Positions 17,755 through 26,640 of a stretch of 64,000 nucleotides of DNA are shown piece by piece. How positions within the stretch are numbered: position 1 is the first letter of the stretch; each line of letters begins with the position of its first letter. The position numbers and the translations under genes are program-made. Origin of the DNA: Psychrobacter sp. Pi2-1 (GTDB taxonomy: Bacteria > Pseudomonadota > Gammaproteobacteria > Pseudomonadales > Moraxellaceae); assembly GCF_904846645.1 (NCBI RefSeq), contig NZ_CAJHBO010000001.1, positions 248,001-312,000 of the forward strand, given 5' to 3'. The notes beneath the pieces are model-generated. The model did no database searches. It was not told the DNA's origin and was given only the letters and a program-made list of their open reading frames with translations.

Positions 17755-18684
17755 TTAATCAATAAAGCTTAACCAATCCATATACTGCTCATTACGACCA
17801 TGAACCACATCAAAGTATAGGGTCTGTAGTTTTTCAGTCAACTCACCGCGGCCACCATTACCGATGATACGATCATCATATTCACGAATAGGCGTCACTT
17901 CAGCAGCAGTACCTGTCATAAATATCTCGTCAGCTAAGTAAAACTCATCACGAGTGATACGGCGTTCGATGACATTGATACCTAGGTCAGCTGCGAACTG
18001 CAAGATAGTACGACGAGTAATACCGTCTAATGCACCACCTGATAGGTCTGGCGTATGTAGCTCACCATTTTTTACCAAGAATAAGTTCTCGCCTGCGCCC
18101 TGACATACAAACCCTTGTGGATCCATCAAGATAGCTTCGTCATAGCCATTACGCGTCACTTCTTGGTTAGCCATGATAGATACAGGATAGTTACTAGAGG
18201 CTTTAGCCTTACACATAGTCACGTTTGGCATGTGATGCGTATAAGATGACGTTTTTACGCGGATACCATTTTTGATGCCTTCTTCACCAAGATAAGCACC
18301 CCAATGCCAAGCAGCAACCATTGCATTGATGCTGTTATCACGTGAAGACAGGCCAAGTTTTTCTGCACCTACCCAGATAAGCGGACGAATGTAAGCTTCT
18401 GCCAAGTTGTTTTGCTTGACCACATCCTTATGTGCTTGCTCTAAAGTGGCAGCATCAAAAGGTACGTCCATTTGGAAGATTTTAGCTGAGCCAAGGAGAC
18501 GCTCGGTGTGTTCCTTTAGGCGGAAAATAGCGGTACGATTATCCGCGGTTTGGTAAGCGCGTACGCCTTCAAACACAGCCATACCGTAATGCAAGCTATG
18601 TGTAAGCACATGAACTTTAGCATCTGGCTGTTCGATCATCGTGCCATTCATCCAAAGCTTACCATCTTGTGTTGCCATATTCAT
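17755..18684 (-). CDS. ilvE: Branched-chain-amino-acid aminotransferase
   Basis: PLP-dependent class IV aminotransferase that catalyses the last step of Val, Leu and Ile synthesis. HSLHYGMAVFEGVRAY, the PLP-lysine region CKAKASSNYP, and the GAGENLF and GGALDGITRRTI blocks are diagnostic. At 309 residues it equals E. coli IlvE. Two in-frame ATGs lie two codons apart; AAGGA seven bases before the first favours 18684. It is monocistronic, with a shared terminator downstream and a repeat-bearing spacer upstream. Confidence 0.96.
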   Translation of the reverse strand: MNMATQDGKLWMNGTMIEQPDAKVHVLTHSLHYGMAVFEGVRAYQTADNRTAIFRLKEHTERLLGSAKIFQMDVPFDAATLEQAHKDVVKQNNLAEAYIRPLIWVGAEKLGLSSRDNSINAMVAAWHWGAYLGEEGIKNGIRVKTSSYTHHMPNVTMCKAKASSNYPVSIMANQEVTRNGYDEAILMDPQGFVCQGAGENLFLVKNGELHTPDLSGGALDGITRRTILQFAADLGINVIERRITRDEFYLADEIFMTGTAAEVTPIREYDDRIIGNGGRGELTEKLQTLYFDVVHGRNEQYMDWLSFID

Positions 18685-19047
18685 TTTATTGTCCTTATGC
18701 TAGCACTGACGTCTAACTTTTTTTAGGTAGGTTTTATTTAACAGTATTGATCAACATCGTATGATAACACCGCAGCGTCAATTTTTATTGCCTAAACGAC
18801 AGCTTCATTATGACAAACGACTAACAGTGCTATGATGATGTGTGACCGATTATATCACTGGCCGTCTTGGCAAATGAAATCTTTTGGTTTGGCACTATAT
18901 GGTTTTTAATTATATCGTTCCTAGCTACCAATTCTATCCATAGTTTTTGTTCATAGCTTTTATTGATAGCTTTTATTCATAGTAACGCATTACAGTTTAA
19001 GCGTCTCTTGGACTATCGGCAAGGCCTTAATCATACAAGTTTCGATA
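18685..19047. other. Intergenic region upstream of ilvE and downstream of glnE
   Basis: 363 bases between the ilvE start and the glnE stop, both on the minus strand. It must hold the ilvE promoter. It contains the 13-base tandem repeat noted separately and no ORF with a plausible ribosome binding site. Confidence 0.4.
18940..18982 (+). repeat. 13-base tandem repeat, 3.3 copies
   Basis: Units ATAGTTTTTGTTC, ATAGCTTTTATTG and ATAGCTTTTATTC followed by a partial ATAG, in the glnE-ilvE spacer. Confidence 0.85.
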
Positions 19048-21912
19048 TTACTCGTCATCTGTCTCCACGCCCATGAGATGCTGCCATTGTGACTGTACTA
19101 ACGCTCGCGTCTCCTGCCACAATGACTCATCAACGAGCAAAGACTGCTCTGATAGTGCCAATTGATGAGTAGCAGCACGTATTCTTAGATAGGCATCAGT
19201 CAAATCCTGACAGACTTGGTCATCCCAAATACCAAGCAAAGCAACTTCTGCAAAAATTCGCACATTATCGCTCCATTTGGTCAAACTCGGATATTCATGT
19301 GAGTAAGCCAATACGGCAAATTGTGCTAAGAACTCAATGTCTACAATGCCGCCTGCATCTTGTTTAAGATGAAACTTGCCCGCTTCCTGCTGCCATTGAC
19401 TCGTGCCTAGATGCTTTTGCATTTTGATACGCATGCTGGTGACTTCGCTACGTACTTGATCCAGTGTTCGTGGCAATGACAATACGTCGCGACGAATATC
19501 ACAAAAACGTGCAGTAACTCGTCTGTCTCCGCAAATCGCACGAGCACGTACCAGCGCTTGATGTTCCCATGACCATGCTTTATCCATCTGATAGGTTTCA
19601 AACGCATGACAAGATACTACCATCATGCCAGCATTTCCTGAGGGTCGCAGGCGCATATCAATCTCATAGGCACGGCCATCACGGGTTTGAGTATTGAGAT
19701 AATTCATCAGCTTTTGTACAAGACGCGCGGCAAACTTCATACCACTGACTGATTTTTCACCAGTGGTCATACCTTGCTCTTTTATCTTGTGTAAGAATAC
19801 CAAGTCTAAATCTGAAGAATACGATAACTCTAAGCCACCAAGCTTGCCATAGCCAATAATCGCAAAGCCGCAGTCCGCTTCAGTGACCGGGTCGCCATCT
19901 TGGCCAATAGGATACCCATAACGATTAACAATCTCTGCAAAAGCGCGCTCCAATGCTGCTTCTAGTACGACCTCAGCGATATAAGTCAATGAATCCGATA
20001 CCTTCATAATCGGGCGTTCCGCCAATACATCGCTAGCAGCAACAGCCAACACTTGATTCTTTTTAAACAGACGTAGGACGCTTAACAGCTCTTCTTCATC
20101 GTTAGGCTCGACGCGTAGCAACTGTTGGCGCAAGATATCACGCAGCTCACGCTTATCTGGCAGATGACGATAACGCTGCTGCAAAAATGTATCCAATAGT
20201 ACAGGATACTGAGCCAACTCTTTTGCGATCCACGGGCTGGCAGATAGCATTGGAATCAGCTCAATCGTTGCATTGGGGTTTTCAGCAATCATGACCAAAT
20301 AGATAGAACGGCGGCAAATCGCTTCAAGCAGTGAGATCAATCTTGGTAAAGCAGTATTGGCAAGTTGCTGCTGCTCTTGATGGGCTAACAACGCATGGAC
20401 AATGACAGGATACGCATCGTCTAAACGCTCTCTGGCCTCATCACTTAAGTTAGCGACCATTTTTGATTGCCAAAAATTCTGTAGTAACTCACGATTTTCT
20501 TCTATCAGCACTTCATTTAAACGAGCAATTTGCTCATCTAAGTGCTCTGGTTCTAGGTCGGTGTCTTCGTTATCAGGTATTTGACGTTCAGTGACCATAC
20601 GCTCAAACGGCGCATTGACACTGTCGCGATGACGATTAAGCTGATCTAATAACGCATGCCAGTTTTCAAAATTCAGCGTCACTGCTAGATTATGCTGCCA
20701 CTGCTCATCATGTGGTAAGCGCTGGGTCTGCTGATCATTAATTGCTTGAATAGCATGCTCAAGCCGGCGCAAAAACCGATATGCTGCCTGTAGCTGCTCA
20801 TAAGTTGAATGCTCCAGATAGCCAAGCTCACATAATACTTGCATCGCTTGCAAGCAAGGTTTGATTTGCAGCTGTGGATGCCGGCCACCATAGATAAGCT
20901 GAAAGGCCTGTACGATAAACTCGATATCTCTAATGCCGCCCGCACCAAGCTTGATATTATCCAAGTCTTCACGCTGTGCAACTTGGTTTTGAATAAGAGA
21001 CTTCATTTCTCTCAATGCTGAAAACGCACTGTAGTCCACATAATAACGAAAGACAAATGGCTTAATCAGCGCTTGTATTTCTTCATAAAACGGCTGGTCT
21101 ATCTGTCCGACCACACGTGCTTTTAACCAAGCAAAACGCTCCCATGCACGTCCATGCATCGTAAAGTACTTTTGTAATGCGGACAGATGAATGGCTAAAT
21201 CACTTCCATCACCCCATGGACGTAAGCGCATATCTACTCGAAAGACAAAACCGTCAGCGGTCTTGTTATCAAGCAGTTTAATAACGCCTTGACCCAATCG
21301 AGTCATAAAGCGTTTGTTATCTATGCTACGTGTGCCTTTTGCTTTACTGCCATTGGTCTCGCCGCGCGCTTGATGCACAAAGATTAGATCAATATCACTC
21401 GATAAATTCAGCTCTTGCGCACCAAGCTTACCCATGGCCATGATTGCCATATCATCAATCTGTACATTGCCTTGTTCATTGATAAAGGTCGGCTCACCAT
21501 ATTTAGCAACCAAGTGCTGATAAGTATAATCCTTAGCAAAAGAGATACAGCCATCTGCAAATTCAGACAACTCATCGGTCAGTTGCTCCAGACTGATCGT
21601 TTGCAAGGCATCTTGCCAAATCCAGCGCATCATTAGTAGCGTGCGCAAGTGACGCAGACCACTCATGACCTTGATTTCATCAGCGAGTTGATAGTTCTCA
21701 TCTAGCGTATAATCTTGTATCAGATCATCGATTTGCTGGCGGGTCAGCGTACTATTCAATGGATAGCTACGCAAAAACGTCTGACATGAAACGGTCCGAC
21801 TTTCCCAAATTTGATAAGCGAACTCGCTCGCTGTCTGCAGGACTTGCAGTTGTTCTACGGTAGGCTGATAATCTGTACCATTGTTCACACGTGAGGGCAT
21901 AGCAGGTAACAT
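19048..21912 (-). CDS. glnE: Bifunctional glutamine synthetase adenylyltransferase/adenylyl-removing enzyme
   Basis: Large bidomain enzyme (954 residues; E. coli 946) that attaches or removes AMP on glutamine synthetase in response to PII. Both nucleotidyltransferase domains are intact: the N-terminal adenylyl-removing domain has GKLGAQELNLSSDIDLIF and the C-terminal adenylylating domain has GKLGGLELSYSSDLDLVF; each is followed by a DMRLRP motif and a DAGGI or GAGGIRDIEF helical-domain signature. The start ATG has AAGGAG 11 bases upstream; another ATG lies four codons in. It is divergent from the tus genes and shows no operon partner. Confidence 0.97.
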   Translation of the reverse strand: MLPAMPSRVNNGTDYQPTVEQLQVLQTASEFAYQIWESRTVSCQTFLRSYPLNSTLTRQQIDDLIQDYTLDENYQLADEIKVMSGLRHLRTLLMMRWIWQDALQTISLEQLTDELSEFADGCISFAKDYTYQHLVAKYGEPTFINEQGNVQIDDMAIMAMGKLGAQELNLSSDIDLIFVHQARGETNGSKAKGTRSIDNKRFMTRLGQGVIKLLDNKTADGFVFRVDMRLRPWGDGSDLAIHLSALQKYFTMHGRAWERFAWLKARVVGQIDQPFYEEIQALIKPFVFRYYVDYSAFSALREMKSLIQNQVAQREDLDNIKLGAGGIRDIEFIVQAFQLIYGGRHPQLQIKPCLQAMQVLCELGYLEHSTYEQLQAAYRFLRRLEHAIQAINDQQTQRLPHDEQWQHNLAVTLNFENWHALLDQLNRHRDSVNAPFERMVTERQIPDNEDTDLEPEHLDEQIARLNEVLIEENRELLQNFWQSKMVANLSDEARERLDDAYPVIVHALLAHQEQQQLANTALPRLISLLEAICRRSIYLVMIAENPNATIELIPMLSASPWIAKELAQYPVLLDTFLQQRYRHLPDKRELRDILRQQLLRVEPNDEEELLSVLRLFKKNQVLAVAASDVLAERPIMKVSDSLTYIAEVVLEAALERAFAEIVNRYGYPIGQDGDPVTEADCGFAIIGYGKLGGLELSYSSDLDLVFLHKIKEQGMTTGEKSVSGMKFAARLVQKLMNYLNTQTRDGRAYEIDMRLRPSGNAGMMVVSCHAFETYQMDKAWSWEHQALVRARAICGDRRVTARFCDIRRDVLSLPRTLDQVRSEVTSMRIKMQKHLGTSQWQQEAGKFHLKQDAGGIVDIEFLAQFAVLAYSHEYPSLTKWSDNVRIFAEVALLGIWDDQVCQDLTDAYLRIRAATHQLALSEQSLLVDESLWQETRALVQSQWQHLMGVETDDE

Positions 21913-22320
21913 AGTGACAAAAACTCCTTACATAGAATGGTAAGACTACGTGAACCTAGCTCATAAGTTTATTGTTTTTTCTTACGAGGCAGTCACAGCA
22001 TCAAATAATAGTACTCAGTGTGCCTACACTTGAGATAAAACCACGTTAAATAACAGTGACTCTATTTGGTTTGCGGCGCTTTATGTTAGCATAAACATCT
22101 TTGATAGAGACGACGCACCTCTCTTTTATGACATAACGCTATTTGACGTGACAGTATGATCCGCTATATGTCGCATTATCAGTATAAATTCTGTTTTCTG
22201 TCACGCAAATTTGCACACAAGCACTATAATAATAACGACCAAATGACTTTATACAAAGCATTTATAGCAACTCGGCCATAATTTCTAAACTCTTATTTAT
22301 AATATGTGATACTGCGCCTT
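21913..22320. other. Intergenic region between glnE and tusD
   Basis: 408 bases between divergent genes, so both promoters are expected. It holds an 8-base inverted repeat (CGTGACAG at 22147-22154 and CTGTCACG at 22198-22205), probably chance, and a TATAAT at about 22225 without a good -35. No ORF with coding character is seen. Confidence 0.4.
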
Positions 22321-22788
22321 ATGACGACCACTCCCCCGTTACTACTGATTACTGCTGACCCTAGTCACCCACTGGCACACTTGGCATTACGCTATGCACG
22401 CGCTTACCTAAATGGCGCAGCGAATAGTCATGATATTGATAACAATGACACTAATAGTACAGGTACAGGCAGCAGCGATAATGCTGCCTCTGAACAACCT
22501 CTGCTCAATGTCTTCTTTTATGGCGACTCGGCTCACATAGCCAATCGCTTGCGTTGGCAGTCAGCCGATCAATTAGACTTGACCAAAGAATGGCAGTCAT
22601 TGGCTGAGCAGTATCAATTACCTCTGCCTGTCTGTGTCAGTACAGCCCTTAGCCGCGGTGTGAGTGATGTAGACAACAGCTCACGCCATCAGCTTGACGG
22701 TGCCAATCTTGCGACAGGGTTTACCTTAGTGGGACTTAGTGAGCTTGCCATGATGATGCAAGATGACAGTCGTTTGATACAGTTTTGA
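22321..22788 (+). CDS. tusD: Sulfurtransferase complex subunit TusD
   Basis: DsrE-family subunit of the TusBCD relay, which receives sulfur from TusA and passes it to TusE for 2-thiouridine formation at tRNA position 34. The active-site Cys is conserved in PVCVSTALSRGV (Cys105), and GFTLVGLSELA near the C-terminus matches E. coli TusD. Compared with E. coli it carries an Asn/Asp/Ser-rich insert of about 25 residues (33-58). I use the ATG at 22321; a GTG five codons upstream also gives an ORF. tusC, tusB and tusE follow on the same strand. Confidence 0.92.
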   Translation: MTTTPPLLLITADPSHPLAHLALRYARAYLNGAANSHDIDNNDTNSTGTGSSDNAASEQPLLNVFFYGDSAHIANRLRWQSADQLDLTKEWQSLAEQYQLPLPVCVSTALSRGVSDVDNSSRHQLDGANLATGFTLVGLSELAMMMQDDSRLIQF

Positions 22789-22855
22789 TAGTGTGTCGTT
22801 TGATAACTTGTCTATTGAGATCACTGGTAGCGGTAACTATTTTTAGGAATACATA

Positions 22856-23179
22856 ATGAGATTATTAATTCAGCTGCACACGCCCACTGAAGCAGCAAGC
22901 TACGAAGGTTGTGCGCTTGCGCTAACTCTAGCGACATTTGGTCATGAGGTGCAATTGTTCTTAGATGCGCCGGTCTTTGGCTTATTGATGCAATCTGACT
23001 CGCGGCTACATGGCATGATTCAGTCACTTGAGCTTTACGATATGCCCGCAGCTTGGCTACCTGATGATGTCTTTAGTGGCTGGGTCACTGGTATCTTGCC
23101 GACAGATCTGGCATTACAGCTCACAGTTGTGCCAGAGGTCATCAACTCACAAGACTTTGAGCAGATACTTACCTTTTAA
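22856..23179 (+). CDS. tusC: Sulfurtransferase complex subunit TusC
   Basis: DsrF-like structural subunit of the TusBCD heterohexamer, 107 residues (E. coli 119). It shows the fold pattern YEGCALALTLATFGHEVQLFLDAPVFGLL; the acidic loop and ELYDMPAAWL match TusC. AGGA lies about eight bases before the ATG. The gene sits 67 bases after tusD and 54 before tusB, in the canonical order D-C-B. Confidence 0.9.
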   Translation: MRLLIQLHTPTEAASYEGCALALTLATFGHEVQLFLDAPVFGLLMQSDSRLHGMIQSLELYDMPAAWLPDDVFSGWVTGILPTDLALQLTVVPEVINSQDFEQILTF

Positions 23180-23233
23180 ATCACTATATTACTTAAATTT
23201 ATAAAACAATAAAGCACGTAATCGGACACCTTT

Positions 23234-23563
23234 ATGGCAACTTTATATCAATTGCATAGCACGATGGATACCCTTAGACGCAGTACTGAAGAAATGTCTC
23301 GCACTTGGCGCACGGGTGACAGCATTCTCTTGCTCGGCAGCACTCCTGCTTTTATCGATTGGCTCAATGCTTATTTAAATGATAGCGATATAGATGGTAT
23401 TGCTGGTATTTACGCATTGGCAGATGACATCGCACAGCTAACAGAAAATACAACTGGCAAGCTTAATTTAGAGACTAAGTTGACTGCTATTTTAACCGAC
23501 GCAGAATGGGTGAATCTGACTCAGAGCAGTCAGTTTGATAAAGTGGTGACGATTGCCTTATGA
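23234..23563 (+). CDS. tusB: Sulfurtransferase complex subunit TusB
   Basis: DsrH-like subunit, 109 residues. The start MATLYQLHST and the segment GDSILLLGSTPAFIDWL follow the TusB pattern (E. coli begins MLHTLHRSP with a similar DxxLLLQDGV block). It is the most divergent of the three subunits, so much of the call rests on position between tusC and tusE. Its TGA overlaps the ATG of tusE by four bases, implying translational coupling. Confidence 0.88.
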   Translation: MATLYQLHSTMDTLRRSTEEMSRTWRTGDSILLLGSTPAFIDWLNAYLNDSDIDGIAGIYALADDIAQLTENTTGKLNLETKLTAILTDAEWVNLTQSSQFDKVVTIAL

Positions 23564-23916
23564 GTAATGATATGACCACTCACAACGCTACATTATCGGC
23601 GGCTGATATCGAATTAGATCAAGACGGCCATCTGTGTGACCATACGATTTGGACACCTGCTATCGCGCAGCAATTGGCAGACACACTAGAGGTCAATCTG
23701 AGCGACGAGCATTTAGAAGTTTTGCAACAAGTGCGCGCGTTTTTTAACAAATTTAATCACGCGCCAGCAACCCGTCCATTAATCAAATGGCTACAAAAGA
23801 CTTTGCCAGAGCTCGATATTAGCAATCAAAAGCTACAGCAATTGTTTAATACAGGTTTGGTTGCGCGTCATGTCAATCGCTTAGCAGGACTACCCAAACC
23901 ACCAAACTGTTTATAA
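23560..23916 (+). CDS. tusE: Sulfur relay protein TusE (DsrC family)
   Basis: TusE accepts persulfide from TusD and delivers it to MnmA (gene at 57957 in this window). The family features are present: a helix-turn-helix-like core with RPLIKWLQKTLPE and the C-terminal arm AGLPKPPNCL ending with the penultimate reactive Cys117. It has 118 residues (E. coli 109). The ATG overlaps the tusB stop; another ATG four codons on is possible. Confidence 0.93.
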   Translation: MSNDMTTHNATLSAADIELDQDGHLCDHTIWTPAIAQQLADTLEVNLSDEHLEVLQQVRAFFNKFNHAPATRPLIKWLQKTLPELDISNQKLQQLFNTGLVARHVNRLAGLPKPPNCL

Positions 23917-23974
23917 GTACTTTATAGACGATAAGATACAATCGATGGCGCACTAGAAAATTATCATATGTGCA

Positions 23975-24002
23975 TGAGCAGTATCTAATATTTTACTGCT
24001 CA
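23975..24002. repeat. Inverted repeat after the tus genes
   Basis: Perfect arms TGAGCAGTA and TACTGCTCA around a 10-base loop, in the gap between the convergent tusE and trmL genes. There is no T-tract, so termination activity is uncertain. Confidence 0.5.
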
Positions 24003-24051
24003 TTGAGTACGCAAATACTTTTAAGTCTATAGTTATTGCTTTGTAGAATCA

Positions 24052-24612
24052 CTATTTTGGGTCGTAGACTGTCAATGTCTCATAACCGACACTACGACCC
24101 TCATCGCCTGTAAATCCTTGCTGTCGCCATATTTCGTACAAACAAATGGCTACGCTATTTGATAAGTTTAAACTACGCGAGTCAGCTAGCATAGGCAGTC
24201 TTAGCCAGTTATCAGCACCGATATCTTCGCGTATATCATCTGCCAGACCTGCTGTCTCAGAACCAAAGACTAGCGCAATATTGGGCATAGCAGCCTTATC
24301 AGATGCTTCAGAGTCCGAGTGCTTACCAAAATCATAATCATAAAACGGTTTGCTTAGCTTGGTTGTCAATGCGGTAACGACATGGCAATCAGCGGCTTGT
24401 AGAGCTTGTCTCGCAGCTGTCCAATCGTCATGCACTTGCAAATGAGCATATTCATGGTAATCGAGACCTGCGCGGCGTAGCTTTTTATCATCAAGCTCAA
24501 ACCCTAACGGTCTCACTAAATGCAGCTGTGCTCCACTATTGGCACACAGTCTAATAATATTGCCAGTGTTGCTCGGCATTTTTGGTGCTACTAGCACGAT
24601 ATGGATGGTCAT
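24052..24612 (-). CDS. trmL: tRNA (cytidine(34)-2'-O)-methyltransferase
   Basis: SPOUT-class knotted methyltransferase that methylates the ribose of wobble C/cmnm5U34 in leucine tRNAs using AdoMet. NTGNIIRLCANSG (15-27), LVFGSETAGL, and the knot segment SRSLNLSNSVAICLYE are characteristic. A 186-residue length is slightly above E. coli TrmL (157), due to an insert with KHSDSEASDKA. GGAG lies six bases before the ATG. It is convergent with tusE. Confidence 0.94.
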   Translation of the reverse strand: MTIHIVLVAPKMPSNTGNIIRLCANSGAQLHLVRPLGFELDDKKLRRAGLDYHEYAHLQVHDDWTAARQALQAADCHVVTALTTKLSKPFYDYDFGKHSDSEASDKAAMPNIALVFGSETAGLADDIREDIGADNWLRLPMLADSRSLNLSNSVAICLYEIWRQQGFTGDEGRSVGYETLTVYDPK

Positions 24613-24868
24613 TCTTACTCCACAAATATTCAGCGCTCTATTATTTAAATTTATGAGCGGTAGGTAATCGAAAGTTACAGTTTACTGCCAATAATTACAT
24701 TTTGATACTGTGCAGCGTTTTTAACTTTCACTATGATGTCTGTAATGGATAACGCGATAGTATTTATGTATGACTGTCTCATCCAATACCCCTTCAGTGA
24801 AGCTTAAGCACACGCTTAGCGTCACTGTTGTTATTTATAACCATTCATTTATCTTTGAGGATACTATT

Positions 24869-25009
24869 ATGAAAAAAGTAATCATCGCATCTTTAACTGC
24901 TATGTTCGTTCTAACTGGTTGCAACACGTTCAAAGGCTTTGGCCAAGACGTATCAAGCGCTGGTGATGCTGTAACTGGCGGCGCACAAGAAGTACAAAAC
25001 AAAATCTAA
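24869..25009 (+). CDS. Entericidin A/B family small lipoprotein
   Basis: A 46-residue secreted lipoprotein. The signal peptide MKKVIIASLTAMFVL leads to the lipobox LTGC, and the mature part NTFKGFGQDVSSAGDAVTGG matches the entericidin pattern (G-x-G-x-D-x-x-x-A-G-x-A). I reject the upstream in-frame start at 24770 because GAGG sits eight bases before the ATG at 24869 and the signal peptide begins there. E. coli homologues are the EcnA/EcnB antidote/toxin pair; here there is only one copy. A strong terminator follows at once, so the gene is monocistronic. Confidence 0.92.
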   Translation: MKKVIIASLTAMFVLTGCNTFKGFGQDVSSAGDAVTGGAQEVQNKI

Positions 25010-25031
25010 GGTCTGCTTTTTTTAGATTTTC

Positions 25032-25066
25032 AAAAGGGCTTATCATTTATTTGATAAGCCTTTTTT
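25032..25066 (+). terminator. Terminator after the entericidin-like gene
   Basis: Arms GGCTTATCA and TGATAAGCC around a 6-base loop, then TTTTTT on the plus strand; AAAA on the left gives a weaker T-run on the minus strand, where it may also serve hemW. Confidence 0.92.
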
Positions 25067-25110
25067 GTGTTCTTACTTCACTTCTATTACGCAATTATTC
25101 AAAAATAATC

Positions 25111-26439
25111 TTATAAAAACGCACGTAATATCTGATTGAGATAACGCTGGCCTAATATAGTCGGTTGCAACTGCGTATCGCTATCTACCAACAACCCTTG
25201 TTTGACCAGATTGTTCACTTGTTCAGCAATACTATCAAGCGTTAACCCAGTTCTCTTTTCAAACAGTGACCAAGCAACGCCGCCATGTAAGCGTAGTGCG
25301 TTTAGCATAAATTCACTCACTAGCTCTTCTTGATCAATCGCTTGCCAGCCAACCATTTTTGGTACGTTTTGAGTGCTCTTGGATTTTTCTGTCTCTATAT
25401 CTCCTACATAATCTTTTGGCAAACGTGATTTGCTAAAACGATAGATGCCAGATTCTGCTAATAAATCGTTTTCCGATTTATCATTTTCTTTTGACGGTGC
25501 GCTACCTCTGTCTGCGTGACAATCAATCGTCACTTTACCATGTGCACCAGCACCTATTGCTAAATAGTCGCCAAACTGCCAATAGTTGATATTATGACGA
25601 CATGGTTTGTCTGACGCACCTGCCCATGCCGACACCTCATAATTGCTATAACCTAATTGCTTCAATAGCGCTTGCCCTGCTTGTTCAATATCTGCCAAAT
25701 TGTCTTCATCAGGTAAAATAGGCTGGCTACGGTAAAATACGGTATTTGGCTCAATAGTCAGTTGATACCAAGAGATATGCGTTGCACCAGCATTATGCGC
25801 CATTTGGATATCTTCTAGCGCTTCATTCATGGTTTGCTGCGGTAGACCGTGCATCAGGTCGACGTTGACCCGTACAAATCCAGCCGCTTTGGCAGCGCGA
25901 ATTGCTGATAACGCTTGCACAGGATCATGGATACGCCCCAGTACCTTTAGCTTATCAGCGGCAAAGCTCTGTACACCGATAGACAGACGATTGATACCAA
26001 CCTCTAAATACTGCGCAAATGGTGCATGCTCAAGCGTGCCAGGATTGGCCTCCATCGTGATTTCAATGTCTTCTGCAAATTCAAAACACGTACGTAAACC
26101 AATAAACAGTCGCTGATACTGAGCAATGGGTAGCAAAGACGGCGTACCACCACCAATAAATATCGAACCAATCTCTCGGCCCTGAGTTAAAGGTTGCTGC
26201 ATCGTGGCATCTAACAGTAACGTATCAACATATTCTTCATACATGGATAGCTCACTGTCCATCGGTAGCTCATGCGAATTAAAATCGCAATAAGGACACT
26301 TCTTCACACACCACGGAATGTGAATGTAAAGAGACAATGGAATGTCGATCACGTCTACCGCGATAGTATCCGTCGTTGGTTCAGTAAGACTTAACGTATT
26401 CAGGTCGTTCGGCATGCTGTCTGTATTCACTTTGGGCAT
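25111..26439 (-). CDS. hemW: Radical SAM heme chaperone HemW
   Basis: HemW is a coproporphyrinogen-III-oxidase-like radical SAM protein that binds heme and delivers it to respiratory enzymes. The [4Fe-4S] motif C-x3-C-x2-C is CVKKCPYC (Cys44, 48, 51); GGGTPSLL and the EANPGTLE block follow. It lacks the extra N-terminal HemN residues. I use the ATG at 26439 (442 residues); a TTG at 26481 extends the frame but lies only about 14 bases from the insertion sequence. A 55-residue hydrophilic insert interrupts the C-terminal half. The IS element directly upstream has probably displaced the native promoter. Confidence 0.9.
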   Translation of the reverse strand: MPKVNTDSMPNDLNTLSLTEPTTDTIAVDVIDIPLSLYIHIPWCVKKCPYCDFNSHELPMDSELSMYEEYVDTLLLDATMQQPLTQGREIGSIFIGGGTPSLLPIAQYQRLFIGLRTCFEFAEDIEITMEANPGTLEHAPFAQYLEVGINRLSIGVQSFAADKLKVLGRIHDPVQALSAIRAAKAAGFVRVNVDLMHGLPQQTMNEALEDIQMAHNAGATHISWYQLTIEPNTVFYRSQPILPDEDNLADIEQAGQALLKQLGYSNYEVSAWAGASDKPCRHNINYWQFGDYLAIGAGAHGKVTIDCHADRGSAPSKENDKSENDLLAESGIYRFSKSRLPKDYVGDIETEKSKSTQNVPKMVGWQAIDQEELVSEFMLNALRLHGGVAWSLFEKRTGLTLDSIAEQVNNLVKQGLLVDSDTQLQPTILGQRYLNQILRAFL

Positions 26440-26494
26440 AAATAGACTTATTTTGTAGTGAGCAATAATGATCGATATCAAAAGTAACGCTAGG

Positions 26495-26640
26495 TTGACA
26501 TACTCCCACCACTTTCGCGAAGCTCAAGTGGGGAATTCTAAAAGCAAACGCTCTTAGGCGACTTTCTCACGAAGGTCGCTTGTTTTCTGTTTCAACGGGC
26601 GACCTTTACTGCATCCTCCCTTCGCAGATAAAACGGCATG
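26495..26640 (-). ncRNA. Candidate TnpB guide RNA (omega RNA/reRNA)
   Basis: TnpB proteins use an RNA encoded by the tnpB 3' end and the transposon right end, followed by a guide copied from the flanking DNA. Here that RNA would cover the last part of tnpB, the palindrome at 26509-26531 and the element edge, with its guide starting at about 26494 in the hemW leader. This is positional inference from the family; the RNA limits are guesses. Confidence 0.4.
26509..26531. repeat. Subterminal palindrome at the tnpB-side end
   Basis: Arms CCACTT and AAGTGG enclose an 11-base loop with a nested TTCGCGAA palindrome. It is the expected Y1-transposase recognition hairpin at the right end of the element. 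Confidence 0.7.

Noticed and set aside
22147-22205. CGTGACAG/CTGTCACG inverted repeat upstream of tusD
   Set aside because: Eight-base arms 43 bases apart are expected by chance in a region this size.
24770-24868. N-terminal extension of the entericidin-like ORF
   Set aside because: The lipoprotein signal peptide and a good ribosome binding site define the start at 24869.
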